From Prunus persica (lineage: Eukaryota > Streptophyta > Magnoliopsida > Rosales > Rosaceae): a stretch of 64,000 bases of DNA. The translations under genes and the position numbers were made by a program. The DNA lies in the NCBI RefSeq assembly GCF_000346465.2, contig NC_034013.1, forward strand, positions 2,243,865 through 2,307,864, written 5' to 3'. The notes beneath the pieces were generated by a model. It worked only from the letters and a program-made list of their open reading frames with translations, ran no database searches and was not told the DNA's origin. Below, in pieces: positions 35,285-47,286 of this stretch (the first letter of the stretch is position 1; each line of letters begins with the position of its first letter).

Positions 35285-35298
35285 CGTTATCAGCACGA
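35285..35298 (+). promoter_or_regulatory. Primer-binding site of Copia element B
   Basis: CGTTATCAGCACGA directly follows the LTR. It is not the usual initiator-Met site (TGGTATCAGAGC). From memory of plant tRNA-Ile(AAU), it is complementary to the anticodon arm (UCGUGCU-A34-AUAACG), with C opposite A34, which is inosine in the mature tRNA. The primer would be a 5' tRNA fragment ending near position 40. The same site occurs in element A. Confidence 0.6.
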
Positions 35299-35600
35299 GA
35301 AGCTCTCAGGTATAATTTTTGTGTTGCACTATTATCTATACTACTAACCCTTATGTTGATGTAAGGAAGAAAAGTAGTGGAGGAGCTATGGTCTGCAAGA
35401 GAGATATACGAGCAAACCAACTGTGTGCAGATTACAGGTGAAAAGCATTTGATTTGAGAGACAAGCATGATGCCTTCCACAAACGATAATAATATTATCT
35501 GCTATACTATTTGATCGTGGTGTTGATGAGAACCCACCAATAATTGCCTTTACTTTACCGCAAATTTACTTTTACTTAAAGTAATATAATATATTATATT

Positions 35601-36120
35601 TACTGTATGGTGTAGGTTTATTACCCATACAACAGTATTTATTTAAAAGGGTGGTGCGGGTTTATCGTCCACGCCTTTACTTTTATTTAAATGTATGGAG
35701 CAGAATTAGTGCCCATACAAGCACAATTTACTTTACCGCACATTTAATTTTATTTAAGGTATGGTGCGGGATTAACGTCCATACAACAAGCAGTTTAATT
35801 TATGAATTTACTTTATCGCACATTTATTTTATTTACTGTATGGTGTAGGTTTATTATCCATACAACAGTATTTATTTAAAAGGGTGGTGCGGGTTTATCG
35901 TCCACACCTTTACTTTTATTTAAATGTATGGAGCAGAATTAGTGCCCATACAAGCGCATTTACTTTACCGCACATTTAATTCCATTTAAGGTATGGTGCG
36001 GGATTAACGTCCATACAGCAAGCAATTTAATTTATGAATTTACTTTATCGCACATTTATTTTATTTACTGTATGGTGTAGGTTTATTATCCATACAACAG
36101 TATTTATTTAAAAGGGTGGT
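35601..36120 (+). repeat. About 233-bp tandem repeat in the element B leader
   Basis: Units begin TACTGTATGGTGTAGGTTTA at 35601, 35834 and 36066 (periods 233 and 232; the third copy is partial). Inside each unit a shorter motif GGTGCGGG(T/A)TTA.CGTCCA recurs, giving a higher-order repeat. Confidence 0.9.
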
Positions 36121-36692
36121 TTACCGCACATTTACATTTATTTAAAGTATGGTGCGGGTTTATCGTCCATACCAGTAATTTATTTACCAGTAATTTATTT
36201 TATGGATTAATTGTGCTGTATGATGAGTTTTTACAGTATGCAGATCAGGACCAGAAGTTCCTTGATCCTCATCACACAATTACATCAGGACTTGAAGATC
36301 CTTGATGATGATGTTAATATGAGAGCTGGCAGTCTCTCCGGTACTATATTTGTAAACATGTGATTGGACTTGAGGGTCCTTGATCCTTGACATGTAAATA
36401 AGGACCTGGGGTTCCTTAATGATGTAATAGTACCGTATTGGTTCATAATGCCGTACACATGGATGATAACTGTACTGGTAAATGTACTGTACACATGAAT
36501 AGTGCCGTATACATGAATAGTGATGTATGCATAAATATTTACCATTTTGGGTAAACTATCACCATTCAAAAGGGAACCTGCAATTCCTTAAACTCATGGA
36601 TGAGCAATTAAATGAGATGCCAGAAGTTCCTCAAGATATGGACAATTATGTAAGGATTTGAAGTCCAGAAATATGTACAGAAAATTGTAAAA

Positions 36693-36802
36693 ATGTCCAT
36701 ACCATGAGAATATGTGATTTTGGCCTGAAGTTCAAAATCTAAGGGGATTGAATGTCCATACCATGAGAATATGTGATTTTGGCCTGAAGTTCAAAATCTA
36801 AC
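36693..36802 (+). repeat. 59-bp tandem duplication in element B
   Basis: Two copies of a unit starting ATGTCCATACCATGAGAATA at 36693 and 36752. Each contains the motif GGCCTGAAGTTC. Confidence 0.9.
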
Positions 36803-38460
36803 AGTGTTGAGAACCTGAAGTTCCAACAATTAAATGGACAACCCTTGAGGTATTATTGCAAATTGTGGTACGCCACATATTTCTTTGGCATAAGAGAATG
36901 ATGAATTTAATAAAGTTCGATTCTGTTATAATCGACACCTCAAGGAAGAAATATATTTTGTGAATTCCGATTGTTAAGAATACACCGTGAAATGGATAAT
37001 ATCAATATAAACCTCAAATGATGAATTGAGGCTCCCCACACATTTTGATATATCTATGAGAAATCCCGAATTTGAGATTGTGAGTATATAGTAGTTAATG
37101 CTCTTCACTACTATATTACGATATTATCGTAGCTTTTACTCAATTCATATTTCATGTCCATTTAATAGGGGCAAATAAATTCTGAGTTTGTGTTTAGCCA
37201 GGCCAAAAGTTCCGGGCTCCCATACGTTGAAATATGAAATTTGGGAGAGTCGATGTGGTTATTTGAACCTATAAGGCACAAGGTTTCAAACCGTCATTTT
37301 GAAAAGACGTAAAAACCACAGGTGCAAGTTTAAGAATGTGCGCAATTATTATAACAGGAACATACAACAGATAGATTTTTTCCACCTGCAATGAAGGTGC
37401 AGGCCCTGTAAAATCTATAAAATTACATTATGTTCTAGAAGCCTCTGAAGGAAGTTGAGTTGAAACACAGTTGCTCCAATCAAGTTTTGCAAAGGCAATA
37501 TCTATAGGAGGAAATATGGCTACAGTTTTTCAGGATCCCAATATCTTTTCGGATCCCCATATTATCTTTTTCTTTCCCAGATTCCAAAACTTCACGTGGC
37601 CTCCATTAATGTTTGTCGGCACTTTCGGCGTTTTCAAAGTATTATTTTCATCAAAAGCCGATCTTGCTTTACGGATTTCATGGAGCTACTTTTTCAAAAG
37701 TACCCCGAGAATCTCGCAATTTTCCTATGGTTAATTTGAAATTCACCGGTTCTACCTATTCATTGTATTTGTGTATAAATGTGTTACTAACGAAATTTTC
37801 TTTGCAGAAGACATCCAGTTTTCTCCATACCTAGTGATGCGATATCTACTTGTTTTTCTTATCAGTGAGCACTTAATATGCCTGAGAAGCAAGACTATCT
37901 CTGATCATCCATTCAGGAAGCGAGACTATCCCTGATCACGTTTCCGCTACATCAGGAAACTGTGAAGGCGATCTTATGCTCTAATCTCCGGAAGTCCTTC
38001 TAGACTAGGAGATATGAGAGCTTATTGTCTGCTCCCACCAGCTTCCTTCCCTGATTGCTTACCTTCTCTTTTTGCATTTTTTCTCTTTCTGTAACTCTCT
38101 GAGGATTATTTGTTTTTGACAGAGAAAAGAGTTATGATTTTACCATTGCAGGATATAACTAGATCATCAAGCGCTACATTTACTGGGTCGATACAAGCTT
38201 GAATGATACTTGAGAAAAGTTTCTCCCACCTAAGGATGTAAGCAATACTTGTGTTATTTTTTGCTTATATACTTATTTGATATTTTATCTTGAAAGGTAA
38301 CCAAATGGGAAGATAAGTCCGTTCCAAAAGAATGGCTTGTATGTATCCATGAATTATTAATGCAAATTTTACAGATTGCAAGTTGGATACATTGATAATA
38401 CACTGCACAGATTAATGTACCATAAGAACCGAATATGGGTATAGCAGTGATCAATATGAT

Positions 38461-38842
38461 GCACGCCTGTTGCGTAGCAAATGATATGGATTGAAGTCCC
38501 GAAAGGACAATCCTTTGACATGTCAATATTGATATTATGCATGCCTAATGCGTAGCAAATTATATGGGTTAAAGTCCCATAATATGGGTTAAAGTCCCAG
38601 AAATTAATTGACATGTATGTATTAATCTGTGGCATGCCTGCAGCATGACAGATATATGGGTGCACGCCTGTTGCGTAGCAAATGATATGGATTGAAGTCC
38701 CGAAAGGACAATCCTTTGACATGTCAATATTGATATTATGCACGCCTAATGCGTAGCAAATTATATGGGTTAAAGTCCCAGAAATTAATTGACATGTATG
38801 TATTAATTTGTGGCATGCCTGCAGCATGACAGATATATGGGT
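38461..38842 (+). repeat. About 200-bp tandem duplication in element B
   Basis: Copies start GCACGCCTGTTGCGTAGCAA at 38461 and 38662 (201 bp apart). Each unit also contains a half-unit (ATGC.CGCCTAATGCGTAGCAAA). The first copy has an extra 20-bp duplication of 'aatatgggttaaagtccca'. Confidence 0.9.
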
Positions 38843-39647
38843 TCTAAATATTCCAACTCTCTAAATAGAGATTATCCACGCCCTACTGTAAAATAACGTT
38901 CCATTGGAGGTTATAATCCACATTCTCACATAATAAAAGCCCCATGAAGTGGCTTGGGTACCCAAAAGCAAAAGAAATGCTTATAATTGATGCATGCGCA
39001 TGCACATGAGAATTGTGAGATTATGAATTGATGAATGACAATTTTTGGTTTTGGAGTAGCTACTCAAATCATCATTGGCCAAAATGGAACGAGGTAATTC
39101 CATTATAAATGAGAATGAACGTGAAAGAACAAACCCACAATACGAACCCCAAAATTTGTTAATACTGAATTTATACTTGGGTGTTCGGAATAAAAGGGAA
39201 TATACCTACTTTGTATGACACACTGTTTCTGGCAGAAACAAAGAATGTTGAGTTTTCTCCATATTTACAGATTCAATTGTGCCCCCCCTTATTACACAAT
39301 TACGGAGACCAACATATTATCTTTAAGGGTTATTAAATGCACAGAGCATATCGCCAGAAGCGATTCCCTAAAGATGTATAAATAGCTGGGTTAAAGCTAT
39401 ATAATGTGTCATAAAGTTTAATCCCTTTTAGACAAAATCCGTTGAGAGGATTGACATTGCATAAAGCAAGTCCCTAAAGGACATGTGCTTGAAGCACAAA
39501 ATTTGTACTCAATATTAATATGCATAAATTACCTCAGTGAGTACATTGATTATAATGTGATTGCAACACATTAAAGCTTCTGCAGAATTCACGAAATATT
39601 TGTTTCGACTTAAGGATCGAGCATTATGCCAACGAGATTCTTGCTTA

Positions 39648-39760
39648 TACTAAGAAAGTATTGAAGCATTTTTATGAGGATTATCCGTTGGACACTTTAA
39701 TGATTTTCCGGAAGTATATTGGACCGGACATCATATTTTCCAGACAGGGCTCACCTCCAT
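39648..39760 (+). pseudogene. Copia pol relic (RT/RNase H linker)
   Basis: Reads KKVLKHFYEDYPLDTLMIF and then GPDIIFSRQGSP. It recalls the plant Copia segment where VLK.FYMD...PL.TPMV...RPDI.FS normally spans some 60-70 residues, so an internal deletion has joined distant parts. It supports the Copia assignment. Confidence 0.6.
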
Positions 39761-40133
39761 CACCATCATTTTGGGATGATGTGAGGTATATTTGATGCTA
39801 TCTCCGCATAACACCATGTAAGGGCATATTCTTTCAAGTGAACTTACAAATAGCCCAAGTTTTGTTAGAAATGCAGACTCTGAAAATTTCTATGATTTAC
39901 ATAGAGATAGCTCACTGGAAATATATTTACTTACTCAACTACGAGAATTATTAATGGCTATATCCTCCACTCACTCCGAAAGATTCTCACTCCAAAAGAT
40001 AGTCATGAAGACATCAGGGGGAGATATTAATCAGGGGGAGCATCCAGAAGTATGCTATACAGATTGCTGTACTCTTTTTTGCTTGGTTTTAATGAGGCAA
40101 CCAATCTATGGACATGTGGTCTCCAAGGAGGAG

Positions 40134-40680
40134 TGTTGTAAAGAAGAATAAGTAAAGAAGAATAGGTGAAGCTCACATAGCCAACTAACATCCACTAAAC
40201 CTAACCACACACCCACCAAACCAAACCAATACCCAATTGATTGAAGAATATTAATGATGTTGTTGATTGAAGAATATTAATGATGTTGTTGATTGAAGAA
40301 TATTAATGATGTTGTTGATTGAAGAATATTAATGATGTTGTCTACCACTTATATTGTGAGGTGAACAACCAATGTCTTAGGCCTATAAATAGATACCTCC
40401 ATCAAGAGAAGTACACACATATAGAAGAGGAAGAGAAGGAAGAATGAGGGTGAGTGAGTTGAGAGGAAAGAGAGCAAGAGAGAAATTCTCCAAGAGAGAA
40501 AATTGAGTGAGCCATACATATTGTAAACACTAAAGTTGTAGCCATATTATTTCATATAGTGAAAAGTTACTGTTGCTGCTCTCCGAGGACGTAGGCATAG
40601 CCGAACCTCGTTAAATACTGTGTCTCATCTACTTTACGTGCAGCTCAATATTCGCACATATCTCAGTTCATTTTATAACA
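40134..40680 (+). repeat. 3' LTR of Copia element B
   Basis: Identical to the 5' LTR except for about four substitutions and loss of one AACCA unit near its start. TATA box at 40384-40391. Confidence 0.95.
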
Positions 40681-40685
40681 ATATC

Positions 40686-41697
40686 TATCATTGAAAATCT
40701 TTGGAGTCCTGGTTTAGTTTTTGGTCGAATCTTCGGGCCCTTTCTTTTTTTTTTTTTTTGGTCTGGTATTGGGCTTGGTCTTTGTTCGTCATACTTGTCC
40801 ATTTTGTGTTTTTTTTTTTTTGGGCATTAACCCACTTGTCCATTTTTTTGGCTCTCTTATTCCCCCTTACTAAAAGTAAATTTCCAACTCCACATATTTT
40901 CTTCTCATTTATTTCTCTGTCACTTCATCTCTTATTTTATTTTCTTTCGTACCTCTATTTTGATTCCAAAACATACAATAGAAAACGCTCATTAGCACTC
41001 GCGCGAGCTGGTGCCAAGAGTTAAGCAAATACTTTAGGGAGTTTTTGTTTAAAATCAATAGGAAGTTTACTATTCTGGTTGATGATAATCTAATTTCACA
41101 TCATCTAGAAAGGTCAATGACTAAAATATAGTATCCGATCATACATATATTGTCACTCCTATATTTTAATAAATTTATTTAAAGTCAATCATACAACGCC
41201 ACATGTCCAAGACCCACCTCCAGCCAATCACCCACTGCCACAACTTCAAGTGCCCTTTATTCACTCTAAAAAAAAGCAAATTTTATGTACTTAAAGAGAC
41301 TTGAACCTTGACACTCAAAAGAGAAACTTCAATTGCAAACTACTACACTGTCATAGTTTCTTTTCTATTCTATAAACCTTTGACTTTTATATTAGTATTT
41401 TTACGTTACTCTTATATTGATATTTTTTAAGTTTATAAAATATAATTTGCAATACAGCGTCTTTATTCCTTTTGGCTCGTATCAAGGGCAGACCCAAGTT
41501 TAGGATTGGGTGGGATGTAGTCCAGTGCCACAATTGAAAGTCTAAAAAGTTGGCCTTAGTACTTACTTACCCTAGATTAGAATGATTCAAAGGCCATAAC
41601 CATACAAATCCAACCCAAATCAACTTTCTAATTATCTTGTACACCGTCAATTGAGCACACAGTTGGCACTACTTGTCCCAAAAAATTGATGAATGAT

Positions 41698-41741
<44 letters not shown>

Positions 41742-42193
41742 CTTTGTTTTTTCTTTCCCACACATCGTCACATGGAGATGCATACGCAACTTGCCATGTG
41801 GAGTGTGTTTGAGCTTTTGATGGATGCCGAGTAGGCAATAATAATAAAAACCACGTTCCTCAATTCCGTCTCAACAAAGTCATTAGTCAATAGCGACAAG
41901 TTGATAATTAACAGACGTGCTCTGCATGACGCGGTCTCCCTCAAATCTTAATTATAATTGTATCTTCTACATCTAAATGCGCGTTTAGCTCAGCAGCATC
42001 ACCGACTATATCCTCTCTTTCCTTCAATCCATTTTGCCTTAATTTTCAATTTGGAGGGCCCATAAACCATGTGAGTTCGTCCCACACATCTTTTTCTCTG
42101 TCAATTTAGTTTGATAGTTAGGTCATGGATCTTAAGTAGGACAGTTTACTGCCCAAAAACAATCTTATTCGATTTAGAAGTAAGGATGGTTAG
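40686..42193. other. Gene-free region with T-runs
   Basis: No supported gene. Homopolymer T tracts at 40743-40760 and 40808-40820, and a (GA)n microsatellite at 41701-41740. Nothing else is recognised. Confidence 0.5.
41701..41740. repeat. (AG)20 microsatellite
   Basis: Twenty uninterrupted AG units. Confidence 0.97.
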
Positions 42194-42196
42194 TTA

Positions 42197-42619
42197 GAGC
42201 ACTTCCACCTTCATTCTCTTTTATCATAACAAATGGGGGCCTACACTACAAAAATAATATCTCTTCAAAGAAAAATTGTCATGGTAAGAAGTGAGCTATA
42301 AAACTGGGCAAGCTCAAAGGCAAGACTTGCTTGGGCAAGTTGACATCATGTCGACGTCAGTGTGACGTCAACGACCAATTTAAATACAAAAAAATTTTAA
42401 AAAAAGAATAAATACCTAGTCATATTCTTCACTTCTCACATCAAAATCCATACAAATTCTTCTCTTCATATCCCATGTGAATAGTGGTTGCCCTTTGGTT
42501 GCCATGGCAATGGGTGGGAATGCATCAAAAAAATTGCTAGGGCAAATACTATTCACATGAATAATGTCTGCCCTTACTTGGCCTTACTCTTTGCCATGGC
42601 ACAACGGGTGGAAGTGCTC
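42197..42619. mobile_element. Tourist-like MITE (423 bp)
   Basis: Ends GAGCACTTCCACC and GGTGGAAGTGCTC are perfect 13-bp inverted repeats, flanked by TTA (42194-42196 and 42620-42622). Internal CAAGCTC, GGGCAAG and GACGTCA motifs recall the larger element at 49566-51299. Confidence 0.88.
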
Positions 42620-42622
42620 TTA

Positions 42623-44328
42623 ATTTGACCACATTTTTCTTTTGTTTAAAAAAATTGTTGATACATAATCTGGCTCGAGCCAATTGACCATTAATAGAAC
42701 GCCACATGAGCAACCTCGTCAATAAATACCTCACCACTTGGTCACCTTACCCGACCATACTCAAGGATTGCCCAATTTGATACATGACCAATGTTGATGT
42801 TTGGTTCACTTGAAGATGCGAAATGAGTGAAGGAAACAGACGATCAAAGAGGTGCAACAGTTTGACTAGGCTCTGCCGCTTGAGCATAATCTACAAGCGC
42901 TCGAGCGGCAGAGCGATACTTCTCATCCAAACCAATGAGCTCGAGGGGCATAGCTCAGACTCGAGCGGACACTGGCGCTCAAGCAGGACACGCAAATCCA
43001 GTGCATATCCCTAGCGAATCTGGACATATTTTCTCTTAGTTTTGGAGTCCTTTAAGTTTCATATTCCTTCTATAATTGTACTAAAGCCCTATGACATCTA
43101 AATAGGCACTTTAACGCTAGGTTCTTAAGACGTGAGAAAGCTAAGGCATCAAATTGAATTTGAGACAAGGGTGAGAGAAAAGAGAGGTAGGGTTTGTGAG
43201 AGATCAAAGGGGGTTCTTCATTGTAACCAAATGGGTTCTTTCATACTAGTGAATTTCTCAGAACCTCTATAAATTCTTGTGTTCTTTGTGTGCGTGTTTA
43301 CTTTGTGGTTTCGTGTGTGCTTTATCTTTGCGTGGCTTATGTGTGATAGTTGCGTTGTCCATCAACGACAAGGTCTTAGAGTGCTTTTGCACAACAACCA
43401 CGTGGTGCTGATTCAGATCAGATCGACTTGCTCAACCGACTATGACACTTAATTAAAACAAATGTTAATCTCTCCAAGCAAGACGTGGTTGACCAAAGTA
43501 TGAGTATTTGGAGCTTAGTTACCAACCACTTCCTTAGACAAGAGTAATAACTTCATAACTCTCAAAAAATTTGTCCATTTTCACTCTAAAACACTATCTA
43601 CTTCACTCTGACTGTGGCGTCGAAGAGGGTTGGCTAGTATCACACCAGTACTCCCGTAATGACCCTTTTTTTCTTTTATGCATATCATTCCAATTAAGAA
43701 GGGAAGACATTACCCTCCATACCGACCCGATACACGCCTGACTTTAACCTAGTCTATGTCTGAAGTTGACCATTCAAAATCAAGCGTCAATAAATTTCTT
43801 ACTTTTACCAACTCTCTTTATACAGACAAACTCACACAACATGCACTGTTACAAGATATACACGGGCTCAAACCCAAGACATTGACCCAAGTTGGGTAAG
43901 ATGTTGATGATCAGACTGGGCGTGTATGAGGGAAAAAGAAGCTCGGTTATTCATTATAGGAGTTGTACATGATTACAAGGGAGAATGTGCATAAGCATTT
44001 AGAAGAAATAAGGAGTTACATATGCAGTAGAGAGTTATGAAATTGTAGAAGAAAGAAAGGGTGGTAATTCCCCTCTTTGTTGTACCAAAACCTCCTTTTA
44101 TATGCAAGGGGATAAGGTGCAATCTTTTCAATATGAGGAGTAGCAGCTCCTTTCCGACCAAGTGGATAACTGGCAAGTAATCGCATCCGAACATGGGCTC
44201 CAACTGTATGCTGACACATGGATTGTCAGAGGATTCCCATATAGCTTCTTGAGGCGGCAGCACTATGGGATACTCTGACCTCCCTTCCTTCTCGAATGAG
44301 GTCGAGTAAACGGTCAATGAAAAGCTTA
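42623..44328. other. Gene-free region, probable retroelement debris
   Basis: 42830-43010 holds interleaved GCTCGAGCGGCAGAGCG-type short repeats. 43680-44330 has sequence that resumes at 44714 after the MITE at 44329. No coding domain is recognised. Confidence 0.4.
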
Positions 44329-44713
44329 GGGCCCGTTCGGTAACGTTTTCGGAGAATGTTTTCTTAGAATATTTTCAGAGAATGAAAACAAGAAAACGAA
44401 TTTGCATTTTCAGGAAATGAAAATGCTTCTGGTAGATTAATTAGAAAACATATTCAGAAAATAAAAACAATGAAAACGTGTCTGGTAGTACAATTTGAAA
44501 TAATAATATGTGAGTTATTTTTATGAAAACGTTTCCCATGAGAATGAAAACAATTTTTTTTTTTTCTGTTTTCTACGAGTATACATGAACTTGTTTTCAT
44601 TTTATGAAAACATTCTCAGTGTTTTCTGTTTTTAGGCTACCGGACGTGTTTTTGCCTCATTTTTGTTCTCTGAAAATGAAAAACAACCCATTTAAACGTT
44701 ACCGAATTGGCCC
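44329..44713. mobile_element. TIR MITE (385 bp)
   Basis: GGGCCCGTTCGGTAACGTTT at the left and the inverse of AAACGTTACCGAATTGGCCC at the right form long inverted ends. Purine-rich GAAAATG runs fill the inside. Flanks are TTA-like on the left and TTC on the right, so the TSD is unclear. Confidence 0.8.
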
Positions 44714-45341
44714 TTCTGGTCTGATGCGGTGATGTGAAATGGAGGCGCCTTCACCGCTCTAGGTGGGTCTCGTGCAAGCTGGGATTTAGATAGAAGACCC
44801 CGTTGGCTGGTCAGATCACTTATGAGTTTGGTGCTAGGTTCGCGTCCACGTGGCAAGATTTAGTAATTTATCCGGCTCGATCAGTCCTACATACATGAAC
44901 CGTGATTGATAATTTTCATAGTTAAAATAATTAGAGCAGAGCATTTAAATAAAATTTTAATTGATAAATTCCAAATGTGAACCTACTTGCTATTATTGGT
45001 TCTCCCTAGAGGTAAAAATTTTGGGTATGATATTACAAAACAATATGGTCAGATTGTGAACGTACTTGCTATAATGGGATTTAGATATTAATGTCCAAAT
45101 GGATAATATTCAAGTACTAAAATATCAAAAATATTGATGAAATATTGAGGATATTATCATTTTTTGGGGTCTATGATATTCTGGAACATATCCATACACA
45201 TCGTATAAGTATCGATAATATCGACAATAATATCAAAAAATATTAACGTCGATAATTTATCTCACACTTCAGCAATATTTGGCCAAAATATCGCTATAAT
45301 ATCGATAATATCGAGATGATGAAGACAATGAAAAATTTAAA
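44714..45341. other. Gene-free region with 'aatatcgataatatcg' repeats
   Basis: 45110-45310 contains inverted and direct short repeats of ATCGATAATATCGA type. Related sequence reappears beyond the MULE insertion at 46070-46165 and at 56060-56170, so this is a decayed dispersed repeat. Confidence 0.4.
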
Positions 45342-45741
45342 GAATTATTTACACTAACACCCCTTGAGGTTTCTTGTGTTTTCACAAAACCCCCTCAGGT
45401 CTCAAAAATTACACAAACACCCCCCTGAGGTTTTATTTTGTTTTCACAAAACCCCTTTTCATTGATTGTTTGTCCAAAAATTGATGATTTCATTATAAAA
45501 AAAACTTACGCAAATGAGAAAATTAACCTCAATGAACTATATGCAATCTAATCTCAAAGGCCAACTTTGTCATTTGGAGAATTTTTTTTGTATAAAATCA
45601 TCAATCTTTGAATGAAAAATAAATGAAAATGAGTTTTGTGAAAACAATTTAAAACCTCAATGGGCGTTCTTGTAATTTCTAAAACCTCAAGAAGTTTGTG
45701 AAAATGCCAAAAACCTCAGGAGGTGTTAGTGTAAATAACTC
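45342..45741. mobile_element. MULE-type MITE with 9-bp TSD
   Basis: Inverted ends GAATTATTTACACTAACACC and the inverse GAGTTATTTACACTAACACC. Exact 9-bp direct repeat AAATTTAAA on both sides (45333-45341 and 45742-45750), as for Mutator-like elements. No coding sequence. Confidence 0.85.
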
Positions 45742-46615
45742 AAATTTAAAGCTTATAGGAACTCTATTTGGTACTAAGTCACTCATGTATCTTACCATGC
45801 AATGTATAAAGTGTAAAATATTGTAGTAAATCATTATAAATAAATGATTATGGTGTGTTTAATCTTCTTTCATTAATTACTACATATTTTGTTTACTCAC
45901 AGCATTTGTTAGCTCGCTATATAATCAACTTAAATCAGTTAAACCCATTATGCAATGTATTTCCTTTAAATTTTTTGTGACAAAGTAATAGATAATTGAC
46001 TAAATAAACTTCCTCCAAAGTTTTAAGAAAAATTTCCAAGTTTTTCTTACAATTTCTGTGGTTTTTATTCAAATTTTATCGATATCAATAATATCCCGAT
46101 ATTTCCATTATAATTTGTTTTTGAACCACCAATATTTCCAAAACCATCTATATTTTAAACCTTGATAACATTATTTTCTTAAGAACGCATAATTCATATA
46201 TAATATATAAATTATTGTTAATTACCATATGCGAACCTAGTTTATTACAATACATTTTTTCGCATAGGTAGAATTGCATTCTATGTAATGGTACTGTTAG
46301 ACGAGAACCTAACCTGGGACATAACTTATTGGCTCTACAAAACGTAATGGTAGATAAGCACCTTAAAAACATTTCCACATCGCCTGGTCATGACCATCAT
46401 TTGCAGGCACAACTTTTCTCTTTGTTCTCTACACCAAAGGGACCGCCAATTTGTTATTGTTCTTACACTGAATGTCTTTCAGAAAAAGACCACTATTTTT
46501 TCTAAACACTTTGGCTTGGCTATCTAGTTTATGTCTAATAAATTTTGTGTGGCTTATTGTATATTATTAGTTGTTTATTGGTGACTTCTTTTTTAATTTT
46601 AAATGACGAATATTG

Positions 46616-46775
46616 AGTCAACGGGGTTTAGCTTAATAAAAAAAAAAAGTATTGATTTGCAAATCAATGGTCTTAAGTTCGAACCTCCATGACACACTGG
46701 CAGTGTGAGTGTGTGTGAGCAAATTCTCTTCCCCTTGTAGTTTGGAATATCACTTGTATTCAAAAAAAAAAAATT
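46616..46775 (+). mobile_element. SINE (tRNA-derived), full length
   Basis: Exact TSD ACGAATATTG (46606-46615 and 46776-46785). The head has an A-box-like GGTTTAGCTTAAT and a B box, AGTTCGAACCTCC (about 46676-46688). The tail ends in about 12 A. The body ends CCCCTTGTAGTTTGGAATAT, a feature shared with the copies at 46826 and 55250. Such elements are transcribed by Pol III and moved by LINE enzymes. Confidence 0.85.
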
Positions 46776-46825
46776 ACGAATATTGTTAAGATTCCAACAA
46801 GATTTCTAATCATTTTGAAATAATA

Positions 46826-46925
46826 GTCTAAACTACAGGGGATGAGGGTTTCTCACATACACTCATACTATCAAGGTGCCTATTAGGGGTTCGAACCTAT
46901 GCAAGTTAATACCTTTTTCTACTGG
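46826..46925 (-). mobile_element. SINE copy, same family, minus strand
   Basis: On the minus strand it shows GGTTCGAACCCC (B box) and ends CATCCCCTGTAGTTTAGACT, matching the tail of the SINE at 46616. No clear TSD; boundaries are approximate. Confidence 0.6.
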
Positions 46926-47286
46926 GTCAGACACAATTAACGTATGTTTGTGTTACTAAATGAGTTTATTGTGTGTCTTTCTTAATCTTATAGTTATTTA
47001 AGTTTAGCATCCCATGACAAAATTTCCATCATATAAAGAAAATTAAGGTCGTTGCTAGCTTATAAATGGATATGGTTACTGATTAACGCAATTGGATAAG
47101 ATATAAACATAAACATAAGTTCATACAAACAAACAAAAATTGCATCAGAATGCAGTTTCATTAACAGAAAAAAATAATAATAATAATTAGAGGGTGAAAT
47201 GTCAACGAAGAAAAAGTATGGAGGGTAAAATGAGCAAAAAGAAGTTCATCAAACAGAAATTGTACCTCCCTTTAGATATATAACTT

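Larger units (their letters stand above)
34733..40680 (+). mobile_element. Copia-type LTR retrotransposon B, young and non-autonomous (5.9 kb)
   Basis: Exact TSD ATATC (34728-34732 and 40681-40685). LTRs of 552 bp (34733-35284) and 547 bp (40134-40680) differ by about four substitutions and one 5-bp repeat-unit indel. The primer-binding site is CGTTATCAGCACGA (35285-35298). Purine-rich tracts lie at 40014-40048, and AAGGAGGAG sits directly before the 3' LTR. The 4.85-kb interior has no open gag-pol, only a relic of the RT/RNase H end (KVLKHFY...GPDIIFS at 39652-39740). It is filled with tandem repeats and is related to element A. It must have been moved by enzymes supplied from elsewhere. Confidence 0.93.

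Noticed and set aside
40701..41024. 107-codon hydrophobic open frame
   Set aside because: Driven by T-runs (F/L-rich translation); no domain and no conserved context.
46676..46910. Possible tRNA genes with B-box GTTCGAACC
   Set aside because: No cloverleaf; A-tail, TSD and shared tail show they are SINEs.
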